Shown piece after piece: positions 25,801-35,200 of a stretch of 64,000 nucleotides of DNA. Source of the DNA: Pseudoalteromonas rubra (GTDB lineage Bacteria > Pseudomonadota > Gammaproteobacteria > Enterobacterales > Alteromonadaceae). Positions within the stretch are counted from its first letter, which is position 1. Each line of letters opens with the position of its first letter. The DNA is taken from the NCBI RefSeq assembly GCF_000967655.1, contig NZ_JXYA01000024.1, forward strand, positions 1-64,000. The letters run 5' to 3'. The position numbers were made by a program, and so were the translations under genes. The notes below the pieces were generated by a model. That model ran no database searches. It saw nothing but the letters and a program-made list of their open reading frames with translations, and was not told where the DNA came from.

Positions 25801-28800
25801 CATCGCCAGTGCGCTGGTGGTTGTGAAAGGCGAGAGCCACAAGCGTCTGGTGGCCTATGTTGAGCTGACGGCCACGGCGCGCGAGCATGACAGCACCGAC
25901 AGCGCCCTGCTAAGTCAGACGCTGGCGCGTATTCTGCCTGCCTACATGGTGCCGGACGCCCTGGTGCTGGTGGCGCAGTGGCCTTTGACCAGCAATGGTA
26001 AAATCGACCGCCGGGCACTGCCTGAGCCAGATTTTATCGAAGCGCAGGAAACGTATATCGCACCAGTGACTGCGCCTGAGCAGGCGGTGGTCGAAATCTG
26101 CGCTGAGCTGCTTGAGCGCGACCCGGCGCAGCTCAGTACCTCGGCCAATTTCTTTGCGCTGGGCGGCCACTCACTGCTGGTGATCCAGTTGATAGCCAAA
26201 CTTAAAGCGCGCGGTTATCAGGTCGATAGTCAGGCGCTATTTACCAGCAGCAGCCTGGCCGGAATGGCCAGTTTACTGACAGAAGACAGCGGGCAGGGGT
26301 TTGTGGTGCCCGAGAATCCAATTAAACCGGGCTGCACTGAATTAACGCCGACGCTGCTAAACCTGATCACGCTGACCCAAAATGAGATAGATGAGATCAC
26401 GGCACAGCTGCCGGGCGGGGCGGTGAACATCCAGGATATGTATCCGCTGGCACCGTTGCAGCAGGGGATCCTGGCCATGCACACCCTGAGCGATGGCCGT
26501 GACCCTTATGTCACGACCATGGCATTTTCCTTCTCGCAGCCGGAATTACTGACGCTGCTGGAAGCTCAGCTCAATACGCTTATCGCCCGCCACGATGTAT
26601 TGCGCACCGCGATTTTATGGCGCGGTCGCACAGAGCCGCTTCAGGTGGTCCTGCGGGCAGCGCACATTACCGCGCAATGGTTGCCGGTAAAGGCGGGCCA
26701 GGATGTACAAACAGTTTTCGAAAACTACGTCGCACATGGTGCGCACCGCCTTGAGCTGGAATCGGCCCCTATGATGCAGTTGCAGGCCATGGAGGATAAG
26801 CAAACGCAGCAAATTTATGCGGTGCTTAAAGTACATCACCTGCTGATTGACCATGTTTCGCTGGATATTCTGATGGCCGAGCTGGCGCAGATAGAAAGCG
26901 AGGGAGCAGCGAGTCTGCCTGCCGTTACCCCGTATCGCCACTTTATTGCGCGGGTGCTGAACGACCAACAAGATCACGACGCTCAGCAGTACTTTAAAGC
27001 GCAATTGGGGGAGTTTGATCAGCCGGCGTATCCGTTTGGGCTCAGTGAGGTAAACGGCGATGGTGGCCACATTGATGAATTTAAACAGCGTATTGCGGGC
27101 GAACTCGCAAGCCGGGTAAGAGACTATGCAAAAAGCCAGGCGATGAGCCCGGCGGCCTTATTCCACCTGGCCTGGGGGCAGGTTGTCGCAGCCTGCGCGG
27201 GTCAGCAGGATGTGGTGTTTGGCACTGTGTTGTCGGGGCGGATGCAAGGTGGCCCTGAGCTGGCACAGATGCTGGGCATGATGATCAATACCCTGCCCAT
27301 TCGTGTGACTTTGGATCAGCGCACCGCGCGAGTGGCCCTGCACGATACCCATGGCGCTCTTCAGTCGCTGCTGCCCCATGAGCAGGCACCGCTCTCTGAG
27401 GCCATGCAGGCCTCGGGCGTGGCGGGCAATATGCCGCTGTTCAGCGCGGTGCTCAACTATCGTCATTCGCACGATGTCAGCGCACCTGATGAGCAGGCCG
27501 AGCTGAAACTGTTAGGGGTGAAAGAGCGCACTAATTACCCGTGTGTGATGTCAGTCGATGACCTTGGCAGTGATTTTTCCTTGACGCTGCAAGTCGACAG
27601 CAGCGTTGGGGGCCAGCGAATAAACGGTTATTTGATAGCGGCGCTGACTCAGCTGCTGGACGCGCTTGAGAGCGACTCACCACAGCCGGTTGCCACCTTG
27701 CCAGTGTTGCCAGATGACGAGCAGCATCGTTATCTGAGCCAGTGGAATGATACCGCGCAAAGCTATGCGCGCGAGGCGTGTGTACATCAGCTGTTTGAAC
27801 AGCAGGTTGCGGCGACGCCGGGGAATATCGCACTGCGCTTCGAGGCGCAGACCCTCTCTTATGCCGCGCTGAACAGCAAGGCCAATCAGCTGGCGCATTA
27901 TTTGCGAGACACCCATCACATTGGCCCGGATTCACTGGTTGGCTTGTGCGTGGAGCGCTCCCTGGAAATGGTGATTGGCATCTGGGGTATTCTTAAGGCC
28001 GGCGGGGCGTATGTGCCGCTGGACCCAGAGCTGCCCGCAGCACGACTTAATTATCTGGTTGAGAATGCCAGTGCCGATGTGGTACTTAGCACCCGCGCTG
28101 TGGCCAGTCGCGTTGAACTGGGCGAGGCCACCGTCGTGGCGCTGGATGACTTTGATTATGACGCCCATGACGAGCGCAATATCCCGGTGAGCGACATCGG
28201 TCTTACCTCGCGCCATCTGGCTTATATGATCTACACCTCCGGCTCCACAGGCAAACCCAAAGGTGTGCTGCTGGAGCATCAGGCGCTGCACAATCGCATC
28301 GACTGGATGGACAAGGAATATGGCTGCGATAGCAAAGACAAAATCCTGCAAAAGACGCCATACAGCTTTGATGTCTCGGTGTGGGAGTTTGTCTGGCCTA
28401 TGCTCAAAGGTGCCGAGCTGGTGATTGCCAAACCGGGTGGACACAAAGACCCCAGCTATCTGAGCGAGCTGATCACAGCCACAGGCGTGACCAAGCTGCA
28501 CTTTGTGCCTTCGATGTTAGGGGTAATGCTGGAGCATGGCGACTTGAGCCGCTGCACCTCAATACAGCAGGTGTTCTGTAGTGGCGAGGCATTGCAGATA
28601 AGCCATGTTGAACAGTTTAAGGCCTGCCTGCCAACAGCGCAGCTGCACAACCTGTATGGCCCGACGGAAGCCGCCATCGACGTCAGCTACTGGGACTGTG
28701 CGCAACCCCATGGCAGCAGCGTGCCCATTGGTAAGCCCATTCAGAATATTCAGCTGCTGATCCTCGATGAAGCACTTAATTTGTTGCCTCAGGGCGCGTG

Positions 28801-30322
28801 TGGTGAACTACACATTGGTGGTGAAGGCCAGGCCCGTGGTTACCTCAATCGCCCTGAGCTGACCGAAGAGCGCTTTATTGCCAATCCATTTTTCGATGCC
28901 AGCGCGGCAAACAGCAGCCCGCGTCTTTACAAAACCGGTGACTTAGTGCGCTACCGTGAGGATGGCAATATTGAATACATGGGCCGGATGGACCATCAGG
29001 TGAAGATCCGGGGTTTGCGTATTGAGCTGGGCGAAATTGAGTTTTATATCGGTGAACACAGCGAGGTAGATTCGGCGCTGGTGATGGCTTTAACGGATGA
29101 GCATGGTAATCAGCGTCTGGTGGCCTATGTGAAGCCACTGCACGAGTGCGATGAGCAGGCACTCAGCGCAGCCATCAAAGCGCAGCTTAGCGAGGCATTG
29201 GCCGACTACATGGTGCCCGACAGCTTTGTGTTTGTCGGTCAGTGGCCACAAACCCCCAACGGTAAAATTGACCGCAAGGCATTGCCTGCGCCCGAATTAT
29301 CTGGGCTGGCTGGCGCATACCAGGCACCACAGGGCGATGCGGAAGTGATGCTGGCGCAGGTGTGGGCCGATGTACTCAAGCTGCCGGCCGGGCAGATCAG
29401 CCGCGATGCTAACTTTTTTGCGCTGGGTGGCCACTCATTATTGGTGATGAAGCTGGTGCAGCACATCGACCAAATCTTTAAAACCCACGGCATTGCCATC
29501 AACAAGGTGGTTGAGCGACCGACACTCAGCGCCATGGCGCAGCTGATCACAGATCACAACGACCATGAGTGGCAGGCCATTCGCCCTGTGTTGTCACTGG
29601 ACTTTGACCCGGCCGCAACGATTTATCTGGCACCGGGGGCGGGCATGACCAGCGGCGGATACATGGACCTGGCGCGAGCGTTACCTCAGGTGCAACTGAT
29701 GAGTCTGGAGCCTGTGGGCATGAGCGAGCAGGACCCGCAAATTGACAGCTGGGATGCGCTGATAGCCTGTTACGCCGACGCCATTATCAGCGAGCGCACA
29801 GCCCGTGGCGCGCAGAATGAGCCTGTGGTGCTGATGGGCCACAGCTCTGGCGGCGCGGTGGCATTTGCAACGGCACTGAAGCTGGAGTCATTAGGGTGTC
29901 AAACACAGTTGCTACTGTGTGAGTGTTTAGTGGCAACCAATGATGAGACCGAGTTCGAGATAAGCGAAGACGAAAAGCACGAACTCATGCTGTCTTACGC
30001 CAGAGAACTGAAACCCGAAGACAGCGAGGAGCAGTTGCTGTCCTGGCTCAGTCTGGCCATGACCCAGCGCTTGTTCAATGTGTATTTCCAGCAGGTTGAC
30101 TGGTCGCGGCGCTATCAGCCCGAGGCCAGCCTTCAGGGCGTGGTCTGCATGATCACTACCCCTGAGCTGGGAGAGGACTACTGGCAGCAAAAACAGACGC
30201 AGTTGCAGGCGCATGTCAGCAACCAAATTACGACCATTAACACTCAGGGCAAACACGTCACTATGGTGAAAAGCCCTTATGTCAGTGGTCTGGCAGATAA
30301 GCTCATGACGCTACTGGCATGA
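22871..30322 (+). CDS. NRPS3: terminating synthetase, two modules plus thioesterase (TubC-C-A-T-C/E-A-T-TE)
   Basis: A 2483-residue synthetase whose ATG overlaps the NRPS2 stop (ATGA). Order: TubC 1-55; C1 from 74 (HHIASDG about 210); A1 547-1045 (NGYGPTE about 838); T1 GGHSL about 1098; dual C/E (NIQDMYPLAPLQQG about 1186, HHLLIDH about 1322); A2 1638-2132 (NLYGPTE about 1926); T2 GGHSL about 2185; thioesterase from about 2250 with the nucleophile motif GHSSGG (about 2323) and a C-terminal GKHVTMV supplying the catalytic His. A1 reads DALWLGGTF-K (Val), to be made D by the C/E domain; A2 reads DVWHFSLID-K (Ser). The TE releases the chain, by cyclisation or hydrolysis. In the strand where catalytic Asp is expected the sequence is LLLCECLV, with Glu. 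A C/E motif change is also present (AMHTLSDGRDPY). Confidence 0.95.
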   Translation: MSVESLFQQLQQAGVIFQSQDEKITLKLPKQMDSQLKRQLAENKDALKAFLHQLYARSNKRPVLVKTTGNRAPLSFAQQRLWMLNELHGSSAHYNMPQIYRVAGQLEPVLVEQALAQIVARHEVLRTVYQSHQGLATQVVRDEVAFTLTCVDLSAHNEQAAKQALDSLIESDARTPFDLSQDLMIRATWVDLGLSADLTQAQGYLLLNMHHIASDGWSMAVLSQEFFALYASLAQGKSAPLPPLTLQYKDYAQWQRDWLSDEVLACGLDFWRATLADIPALHSLPLSYPRPAQKGYLGAKLDAALDATLASALGNLCEQHQLSPFMLMHGALALTLARFSGGSDIVIGTPIANRNDAQLRDLIGFFVNSLVLRANTEHETLAAFLAHIRSVNQQAQSHQDVPFDQVVEALNLERDNAHTPVFQIVLTSNSDYGVTAEQPAGVALPELCMTPLMSDEPICKFDIELNLSLDESGVQITWLYDKALFNEALIARFNAQLMVILERLADAASHAGALSLNEITALHPDELAKQQALMTPTALSDAAQLTVTELFGLSAARAAQQIALVCGEQQLSYGELDSASNRLARYLLAQGRQAHIGLLLPRGIEMVVAMLAVLKSGATYVPLNPDYPQSRIDHIIADANLQQVITCAAHKELLQGNQAQALVLTPELNIAGCETFTRFGSAPVTERQSEPHSAAYVIYTSGSTGMPKGVAVPHRAISRLVMSPNFMTLDEDTVFLQAANVAFDAATLEIWGPLLNGGRCVIYPETHITPDTLNQVIATEQVNAMWLTAGLFSEWSKSCADAPEQLRTLRTVLAGGDVLEPQAVVRVQQALADVQLVNGYGPTENTTFTCCYRLPADFDPASAVPIGKALQGDSVMVLNGNELVPHGCVGELCVSGPGLALGYLNLAALSAEKFTANPFYDETQQTVYQRLYRTGDLVRMRDDGVVEYIGRSDNQIKIRGFRVELGEIEQQITQLDAIASALVVVKGESHKRLVAYVELTATAREHDSTDSALLSQTLARILPAYMVPDALVLVAQWPLTSNGKIDRRALPEPDFIEAQETYIAPVTAPEQAVVEICAELLERDPAQLSTSANFFALGGHSLLVIQLIAKLKARGYQVDSQALFTSSSLAGMASLLTEDSGQGFVVPENPIKPGCTELTPTLLNLITLTQNEIDEITAQLPGGAVNIQDMYPLAPLQQGILAMHTLSDGRDPYVTTMAFSFSQPELLTLLEAQLNTLIARHDVLRTAILWRGRTEPLQVVLRAAHITAQWLPVKAGQDVQTVFENYVAHGAHRLELESAPMMQLQAMEDKQTQQIYAVLKVHHLLIDHVSLDILMAELAQIESEGAASLPAVTPYRHFIARVLNDQQDHDAQQYFKAQLGEFDQPAYPFGLSEVNGDGGHIDEFKQRIAGELASRVRDYAKSQAMSPAALFHLAWGQVVAACAGQQDVVFGTVLSGRMQGGPELAQMLGMMINTLPIRVTLDQRTARVALHDTHGALQSLLPHEQAPLSEAMQASGVAGNMPLFSAVLNYRHSHDVSAPDEQAELKLLGVKERTNYPCVMSVDDLGSDFSLTLQVDSSVGGQRINGYLIAALTQLLDALESDSPQPVATLPVLPDDEQHRYLSQWNDTAQSYAREACVHQLFEQQVAATPGNIALRFEAQTLSYAALNSKANQLAHYLRDTHHIGPDSLVGLCVERSLEMVIGIWGILKAGGAYVPLDPELPAARLNYLVENASADVVLSTRAVASRVELGEATVVALDDFDYDAHDERNIPVSDIGLTSRHLAYMIYTSGSTGKPKGVLLEHQALHNRIDWMDKEYGCDSKDKILQKTPYSFDVSVWEFVWPMLKGAELVIAKPGGHKDPSYLSELITATGVTKLHFVPSMLGVMLEHGDLSRCTSIQQVFCSGEALQISHVEQFKACLPTAQLHNLYGPTEAAIDVSYWDCAQPHGSSVPIGKPIQNIQLLILDEALNLLPQGACGELHIGGEGQARGYLNRPELTEERFIANPFFDASAANSSPRLYKTGDLVRYREDGNIEYMGRMDHQVKIRGLRIELGEIEFYIGEHSEVDSALVMALTDEHGNQRLVAYVKPLHECDEQALSAAIKAQLSEALADYMVPDSFVFVGQWPQTPNGKIDRKALPAPELSGLAGAYQAPQGDAEVMLAQVWADVLKLPAGQISRDANFFALGGHSLLVMKLVQHIDQIFKTHGIAINKVVERPTLSAMAQLITDHNDHEWQAIRPVLSLDFDPAATIYLAPGAGMTSGGYMDLARALPQVQLMSLEPVGMSEQDPQIDSWDALIACYADAIISERTARGAQNEPVVLMGHSSGGAVAFATALKLESLGCQTQLLLCECLVATNDETEFEISEDEKHELMLSYARELKPEDSEEQLLSWLSLAMTQRLFNVYFQQVDWSRRYQPEASLQGVVCMITTPELGEDYWQQKQTQLQAHVSNQITTINTQGKHVTMVKSPYVSGLADKLMTLLA

Positions 30323-30361
30323 GTGAACAGCACAAAAAGCGGGTTCTTTGACCCAAACAGG

Positions 30362-30389
30362 CAGGCTGAGGCAATCGTGCCTCAGCCTG
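30362..30389 (+). terminator. 12-base-pair hairpin between NRPS3 and the ABC transporter
   Basis: CAGGCTGAGGCA (30362-30373) and TGCCTCAGCCTG (30378-30389) form a perfect 12-pair stem with loop ATCG. The next T-rich strings (ATTTTAG, TTTT) start about 10 bases later, so termination would be partial. It separates the NRPS1-3 block from the exporter. Confidence 0.55.
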
Positions 30390-30434
30390 AGTAATACCCA
30401 TTTTAGTTTTAAGTAACCATTACAAGGCTGTTTT

Positions 30435-32111
30435 ATGTTATACCGGCTCGTTTTATCTCATAAGAAACTCCTCATTCTTGCCACTTTGTTGAGTGTGGTC
30501 AGTGCCTTATCCGGCATTGGCATCATCTCACTGGTCAATGCGGAGATAGAAAATGTGTCTAACCCCGACTCGGATGTGCTCAGGGGCTTGGGCATCTTTT
30601 TCGCTGCGCTGGCGGGGTTTTTAACCTTCAGCGTGATTTCTCAATACATACTGACCAAGTTGTCGGTTCAAATTATGGTGAGCATTCGCGAAAACTTAGT
30701 AAAGCGGGTGCTTTCTACCAGCTATGAGCAGATTGAGCGCGTTGGCGGCCATCGCATATTCGCAACCCTGACCAAAGACATAGAATCGCTCACCGCAACC
30801 CTCAGTGCGGTGCCACATGTTGCATATAACCTGGCAACCGTGCTGTTGTGTTTTGCCTACATGGCCTATCAGTCCTGGCAATTATTTTTGTTTGTCGGTG
30901 GCGTTTTACTGCTGGCCATGGTGGTTGCGCAGCTGCTGATGGGGCTGGGCATACAGCGTTTTCAGGCGGTCCGGGAGCTCGATGACAGCTTATTTAAAAA
31001 CTTTCGAGCGCTGATCGACGGTGGCAAAGAGCTCAATATTAACTTCAACCGCAAGCGCTTTTTCTACAAAGAGGTGGTGACGCCGAACATTCAGGAAATT
31101 AAAAAGTCGACGATTTCAGCGCACATTGTTTTCATCATTCTGAGTAACTGGACCAACTTAATCCTGTTTCTGGCACTGGGCTCTGTGGTGTTTATGTCAC
31201 AGCTGTTTTTGAGCGGTATTGCCACGGCCGTGGTGGTGAGCTTTGTACTGACGCTGGTGTATGTGATAGGGCCGCTGACGGTGCTGATCAACACCTATTC
31301 TGTGGTGGCGGAGGGCATAGTATCGAGCCAGAAAATTGAAAAGCTGCAACTGTCTGAGGAGATCCTGACCGATCAGCTGGATAACACGCTGAACCCGGAG
31401 CACAACTGGCAAACCCTCGATATTGAGGCCATTGAGTATGAATACCGCCGCGATGACAGCGACGACTATCACTTTTCTATCGGGCCTGTTAGTACGCAAA
31501 TTCAGCGCGGTGAGATTGTTTTCCTGATCGGCGGTAATGGCTGCGGTAAATCCACTTTCGCCAAGGTGCTGTGTGGTTTGTATACCCCAACTCAGGGTCG
31601 CATTCGCCTTGACGGTCGCGATGCCGCACAGGCGATGGACTGGTATCGTTGCCACTTTAGCACCATCTTTTCTGACTTTTACCTGTTTGAGCAAGTAATC
31701 GACGCCAACGGCATGCTGGCAGACGACAACAAAATTCGCCAATACCTGAGCAAACTCAAGCTGGACCAAAAGGTCACGGTAGACAAGGGCATTTTGTCCA
31801 CCACTGAGCTGTCTCAGGGTCAGAAAAAGCGTCTGGGTTTACTGCTGTCTTATATGGAAGACACGCCGCTGTACATCTTTGATGAATGGGCTGCCGATCA
31901 GGACCCGTATTTCAGAAACTTCTTTTATCGCGAGCTGTTACCCGAGCTGAAGTCGCTGGGTAAGACGGTATTTGTGATCAGCCACGATGAGCATTATTTC
32001 TCGCTGTCTGACCGCATCCTCAAGTTTGAGGCCGGTCAGATGGAAGACGTCACCGCGTCATTCCCGGCGACACCGCCCGTTGATAAACATCAGCCTGTTG
32101 CCCTGGCTTAA
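30435..32111 (+). CDS. Cyclic-peptide export ABC transporter (SyrD/PvdE-like, fused membrane and ATPase domains)
   Basis: A 558-residue half-transporter. About six membrane segments occupy residues 1-290, followed by an ATPase domain with Walker A GGNGCGKST (about 366-374), a signature loop LSQGQKKR (about 459, with Gln where LSGGQ is usual, common in this family), Walker B LYIFDEWAADQDP (about 480) and the H-loop ISHDEHYF (about 515). FDEWAADQDP and QKKRLGLL are typical of the family that exports cyclic lipopeptides and pyoverdine precursors. It would act as a homodimer in the inner membrane. ATG at 30435 has AAGG about 8 bases upstream. Its place between the NRPS blocks shows that it serves this product. 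No outer-membrane or periplasmic partner is in the window. Confidence 0.93.
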   Translation: MLYRLVLSHKKLLILATLLSVVSALSGIGIISLVNAEIENVSNPDSDVLRGLGIFFAALAGFLTFSVISQYILTKLSVQIMVSIRENLVKRVLSTSYEQIERVGGHRIFATLTKDIESLTATLSAVPHVAYNLATVLLCFAYMAYQSWQLFLFVGGVLLLAMVVAQLLMGLGIQRFQAVRELDDSLFKNFRALIDGGKELNINFNRKRFFYKEVVTPNIQEIKKSTISAHIVFIILSNWTNLILFLALGSVVFMSQLFLSGIATAVVVSFVLTLVYVIGPLTVLINTYSVVAEGIVSSQKIEKLQLSEEILTDQLDNTLNPEHNWQTLDIEAIEYEYRRDDSDDYHFSIGPVSTQIQRGEIVFLIGGNGCGKSTFAKVLCGLYTPTQGRIRLDGRDAAQAMDWYRCHFSTIFSDFYLFEQVIDANGMLADDNKIRQYLSKLKLDQKVTVDKGILSTTELSQGQKKRLGLLLSYMEDTPLYIFDEWAADQDPYFRNFFYRELLPELKSLGKTVFVISHDEHYFSLSDRILKFEAGQMEDVTASFPATPPVDKHQPVALA

Positions 32112-32126
32112 CCGCCAGATTGGCGG
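32112..32126 (+). promoter_or_regulatory. Hairpin right after the ABC transporter stop
   Basis: CCGCCA / TGGCGG, a perfect 6-base stem with loop GAT, begins on the base after the stop codon. TTTTTT comes only about 27 bases later, so it is not a standard terminator. Confidence 0.35.
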
Positions 32127-32202
32127 GCGCAGGTCCGCCACGTTTCGTTGCCTTTTTTGGCCAGAGTATTATTAAGGTTCCCGCAAACCGGGGCCAGTGA
32201 GT

Positions 32203-35200
32203 ATGGATAGACCAATAATGAATAATAGACGTTATCCCCTGACATCATCCCAGCAACCCGTTTGGATGGAACAAGTATTCAAAAGTGAGTCCCCGCTGTA
32301 TAACGTTGGGGGTCGGTTTGTATTAACAGGGGCGCTGGACCCGATCCGCTTTAAACATGCACTGGACCATGTTGTGGCAAACACCGATGCCTACCGCATC
32401 AATCTGGTACTTGAAGGCACTCAGCCATGGCAAATCATCAATGATGAGTTAGAGCTGGACTGGAAGTGCATCGATTTAAGTGGCTACCCGGATGCGCATC
32501 AGCGTGCGGCAGACTACTGCCAGGAGCAGATGGCTACGCCCTTTGATATTTATGGCCCCTGCCTATGGCGCATTCACTGGCTAAAAATCTCTGAGCAGGA
32601 AAGTGCCATGTGTATGGTGTTCCACCACCTGATAGTGGATGGCATTGCCGGTAGCTTGTTTCTGGAGTACCTCAGCGAAACGTATTTGGCAATGGACGCA
32701 CAGGGGCGCTTTGTTAAAGACGTTCCTGAACGCCCGCCGTACAGCGAGTTTATTGAAAAAGACCTGGCCTATCGCCAGAGCAGCCGGTTCGAAAAAGACC
32801 GGTCTTTTTGGCAGCAAAAGTTTAAAACCTTACCGGATCCGCTCCTGCTGAAGAAAACCAATCAGTTTGATGATAAGCCATTTGCCCGCCGCGAATATGA
32901 GTTTACTCAGCAGCAGTATAATCAAATTGGCGCGGTTGCTGCGCGCTATGGTTGTTCGGCTACGCACTTTTTTACCACTTTGATAGCGGTGTATTTTTCG
33001 CAGATGAACGATAAGCGCGAGCTGGTGCATATTGGTATGCCGGTGCACAACCGCAGCTCGGCTAAATTACGTCAAACCATCGGCATGATGGCCTCAGTGA
33101 TCCCTGTTGGGGTGGCTTTTTCGCGCAGCGACAGCTTCGCCGATACCTTCAAAGCGGTGGCCGCCGAGCTTAAGCGCAGCTACAAATATCAAAAGTACCC
33201 GCTACATGAAATGATCCGCGACCTCAGGCCGATGAATGACGGCGAAGGTCAGTTGTTCGACATTCAGTTGTCTGTAGAAGCACATCCTTCGGATACCCAG
33301 TTTGGCGAAGTGAAAAGTCACAAGGCGGTTCTGAACAGTGGCTTTAGCTCCTATCCTTTGTCTATTTATGTGCGCAGCCATGATAATATTAATAACGTCC
33401 ATGTTGAGTTTAACTTTGACCGTAACTTCTTCAATGAAGACGAAATTGATGCCCATGTTAGTCGCCTGACCACCATGATTGCCGATGTGGTGGCTAACCC
33501 CACCATGCTGATTGGTGATTACACACTGGCAACGGAGCAGGAAATCGAGCAGCAGCTGTTCGACTGGAATGGCAACCAGGTTGACTATGCGTCGCAGTTA
33601 ACGATACAGCAAGTGTTTGAGCAGCAGGTTACTGCGCTCCCAGAGCACTGCGCCCTGGTGTTTGGAGAAACCTCACTGAGCTATCGGGCATTGAATGAGC
33701 GGGCCAATCAGCTGGCCCACTATCTGGTAAGCCAGGGAGTGACACCGGGCAGCTATGTGGGCGTGTGTATCAACCGCTCTGCTGAAATGATGATAGCGAT
33801 ACTCGCCACTTTGAAAGCGGGCGGCGTGTATGTACCACTGGACCCTAACTACCCGGCAGAGCGTCTTGCTTATATGATGGCAGACTCTGCGGCGAGCGTG
33901 ATCCTCACCAATGAGCGCTGCCGTGAGTCGCTGACATTTGCCGCAGACAAAGTGATTTCGCTGGACACTCAGGCTAGCCAGTGGGACCAGTGCAGTTTGC
34001 ACAACCTCAGCAAAGAGATACGTCAGCACAGCGACGAACTGGCTTATCTGATCTACACCTCGGGCTCGACGGGCAAACCTAAGGGGGTGATGTGTACTCA
34101 CAGAGGTATCGTCAATCTGGCGCAGAATCAGCAAGACCGATTCGCCATCACAGCGCAAAGCCGGGTGTTACATTACGCCTCAATCAGCTTTGATGCGGGC
34201 ACCTGGGACTGGGTGATGGCACTGCTCAACGGCGCTACCTTAGTGATCAGCAGTGATGAGGCACGCCTTGAACCGGCCAAAGTGGCCGATTTATTTGTCC
34301 AGCAGCAGATCACCCATGTGACCTTGCCACCGGCGTTTCTGGCCACCATGGCATGTCGCGACGATTATGCGCTGCAATGCCTGATAGTCGCCGGTGAGGC
34401 CTGTGAGCAGGAGTTGGTCGACTTATGGTCGGCGCACTATGGCTTTTACAATGCCTATGGACCGTCGGAAGCGTCGGTCTGTGCGACTGTGTGTAAGCTG
34501 AACCCTGGCAGTGCCATCCGCATCGGCAAGGCGCTCGATAATGTGTCTTTGTTTGTTCTGGATGAATACCTGAAAATGCTGCCGGTTGGCTCGATTGGTG
34601 AGTTATACATAGGTGGCGCGGGGCTGGCGCAGGGCTATCTCAATCGGCCTGAGTTGAGCGAAGAGAAGTTCGTTCCCAACCCTTTCTATTTGCAAAATCC
34701 ACAGACCGGAACGCGCCTGTATCGCAGTGGCGACTTGGTCCGCTACCTGCCTAATGGCGAGCTGGAGTTTGTTGGCCGTGCCGACGATCAGGTTAAGGTA
34801 CGGGGTTTTCGGGTTGAGCTGGGGGAAATTGAGCATGGCCTGAATGCACTGTCGGCGGTGCACTCTTGCGTGGTGCTGGCAAAACGTCAGGGTGGCACTA
34901 ATCAGCTGCTGGCTTGTGTGATCCCGCAGCACCCGGTGGCTGAGTCGGAACAAGCTGAGTTTGTCTTTGCTTTACAGCGCGAACTGGAGCAAGCTCTGCC
35001 CGCACACATGGTGCCCGGTCATTTCACGTTACTGACCCAGTGGCCGCTGACCCCGAACGGTAAAATTGATAAAAAAGCCCTGCTGGCTTGCACAACCATT
35101 GCGTTGCAGGGGGAATATCTGGCACCCCAAACAGAGACCGAAATCACATTGGCTGCGTTGTGGTCTGAGTTACTGAAAGTGGAAGAGGTGAGTGCAACGG

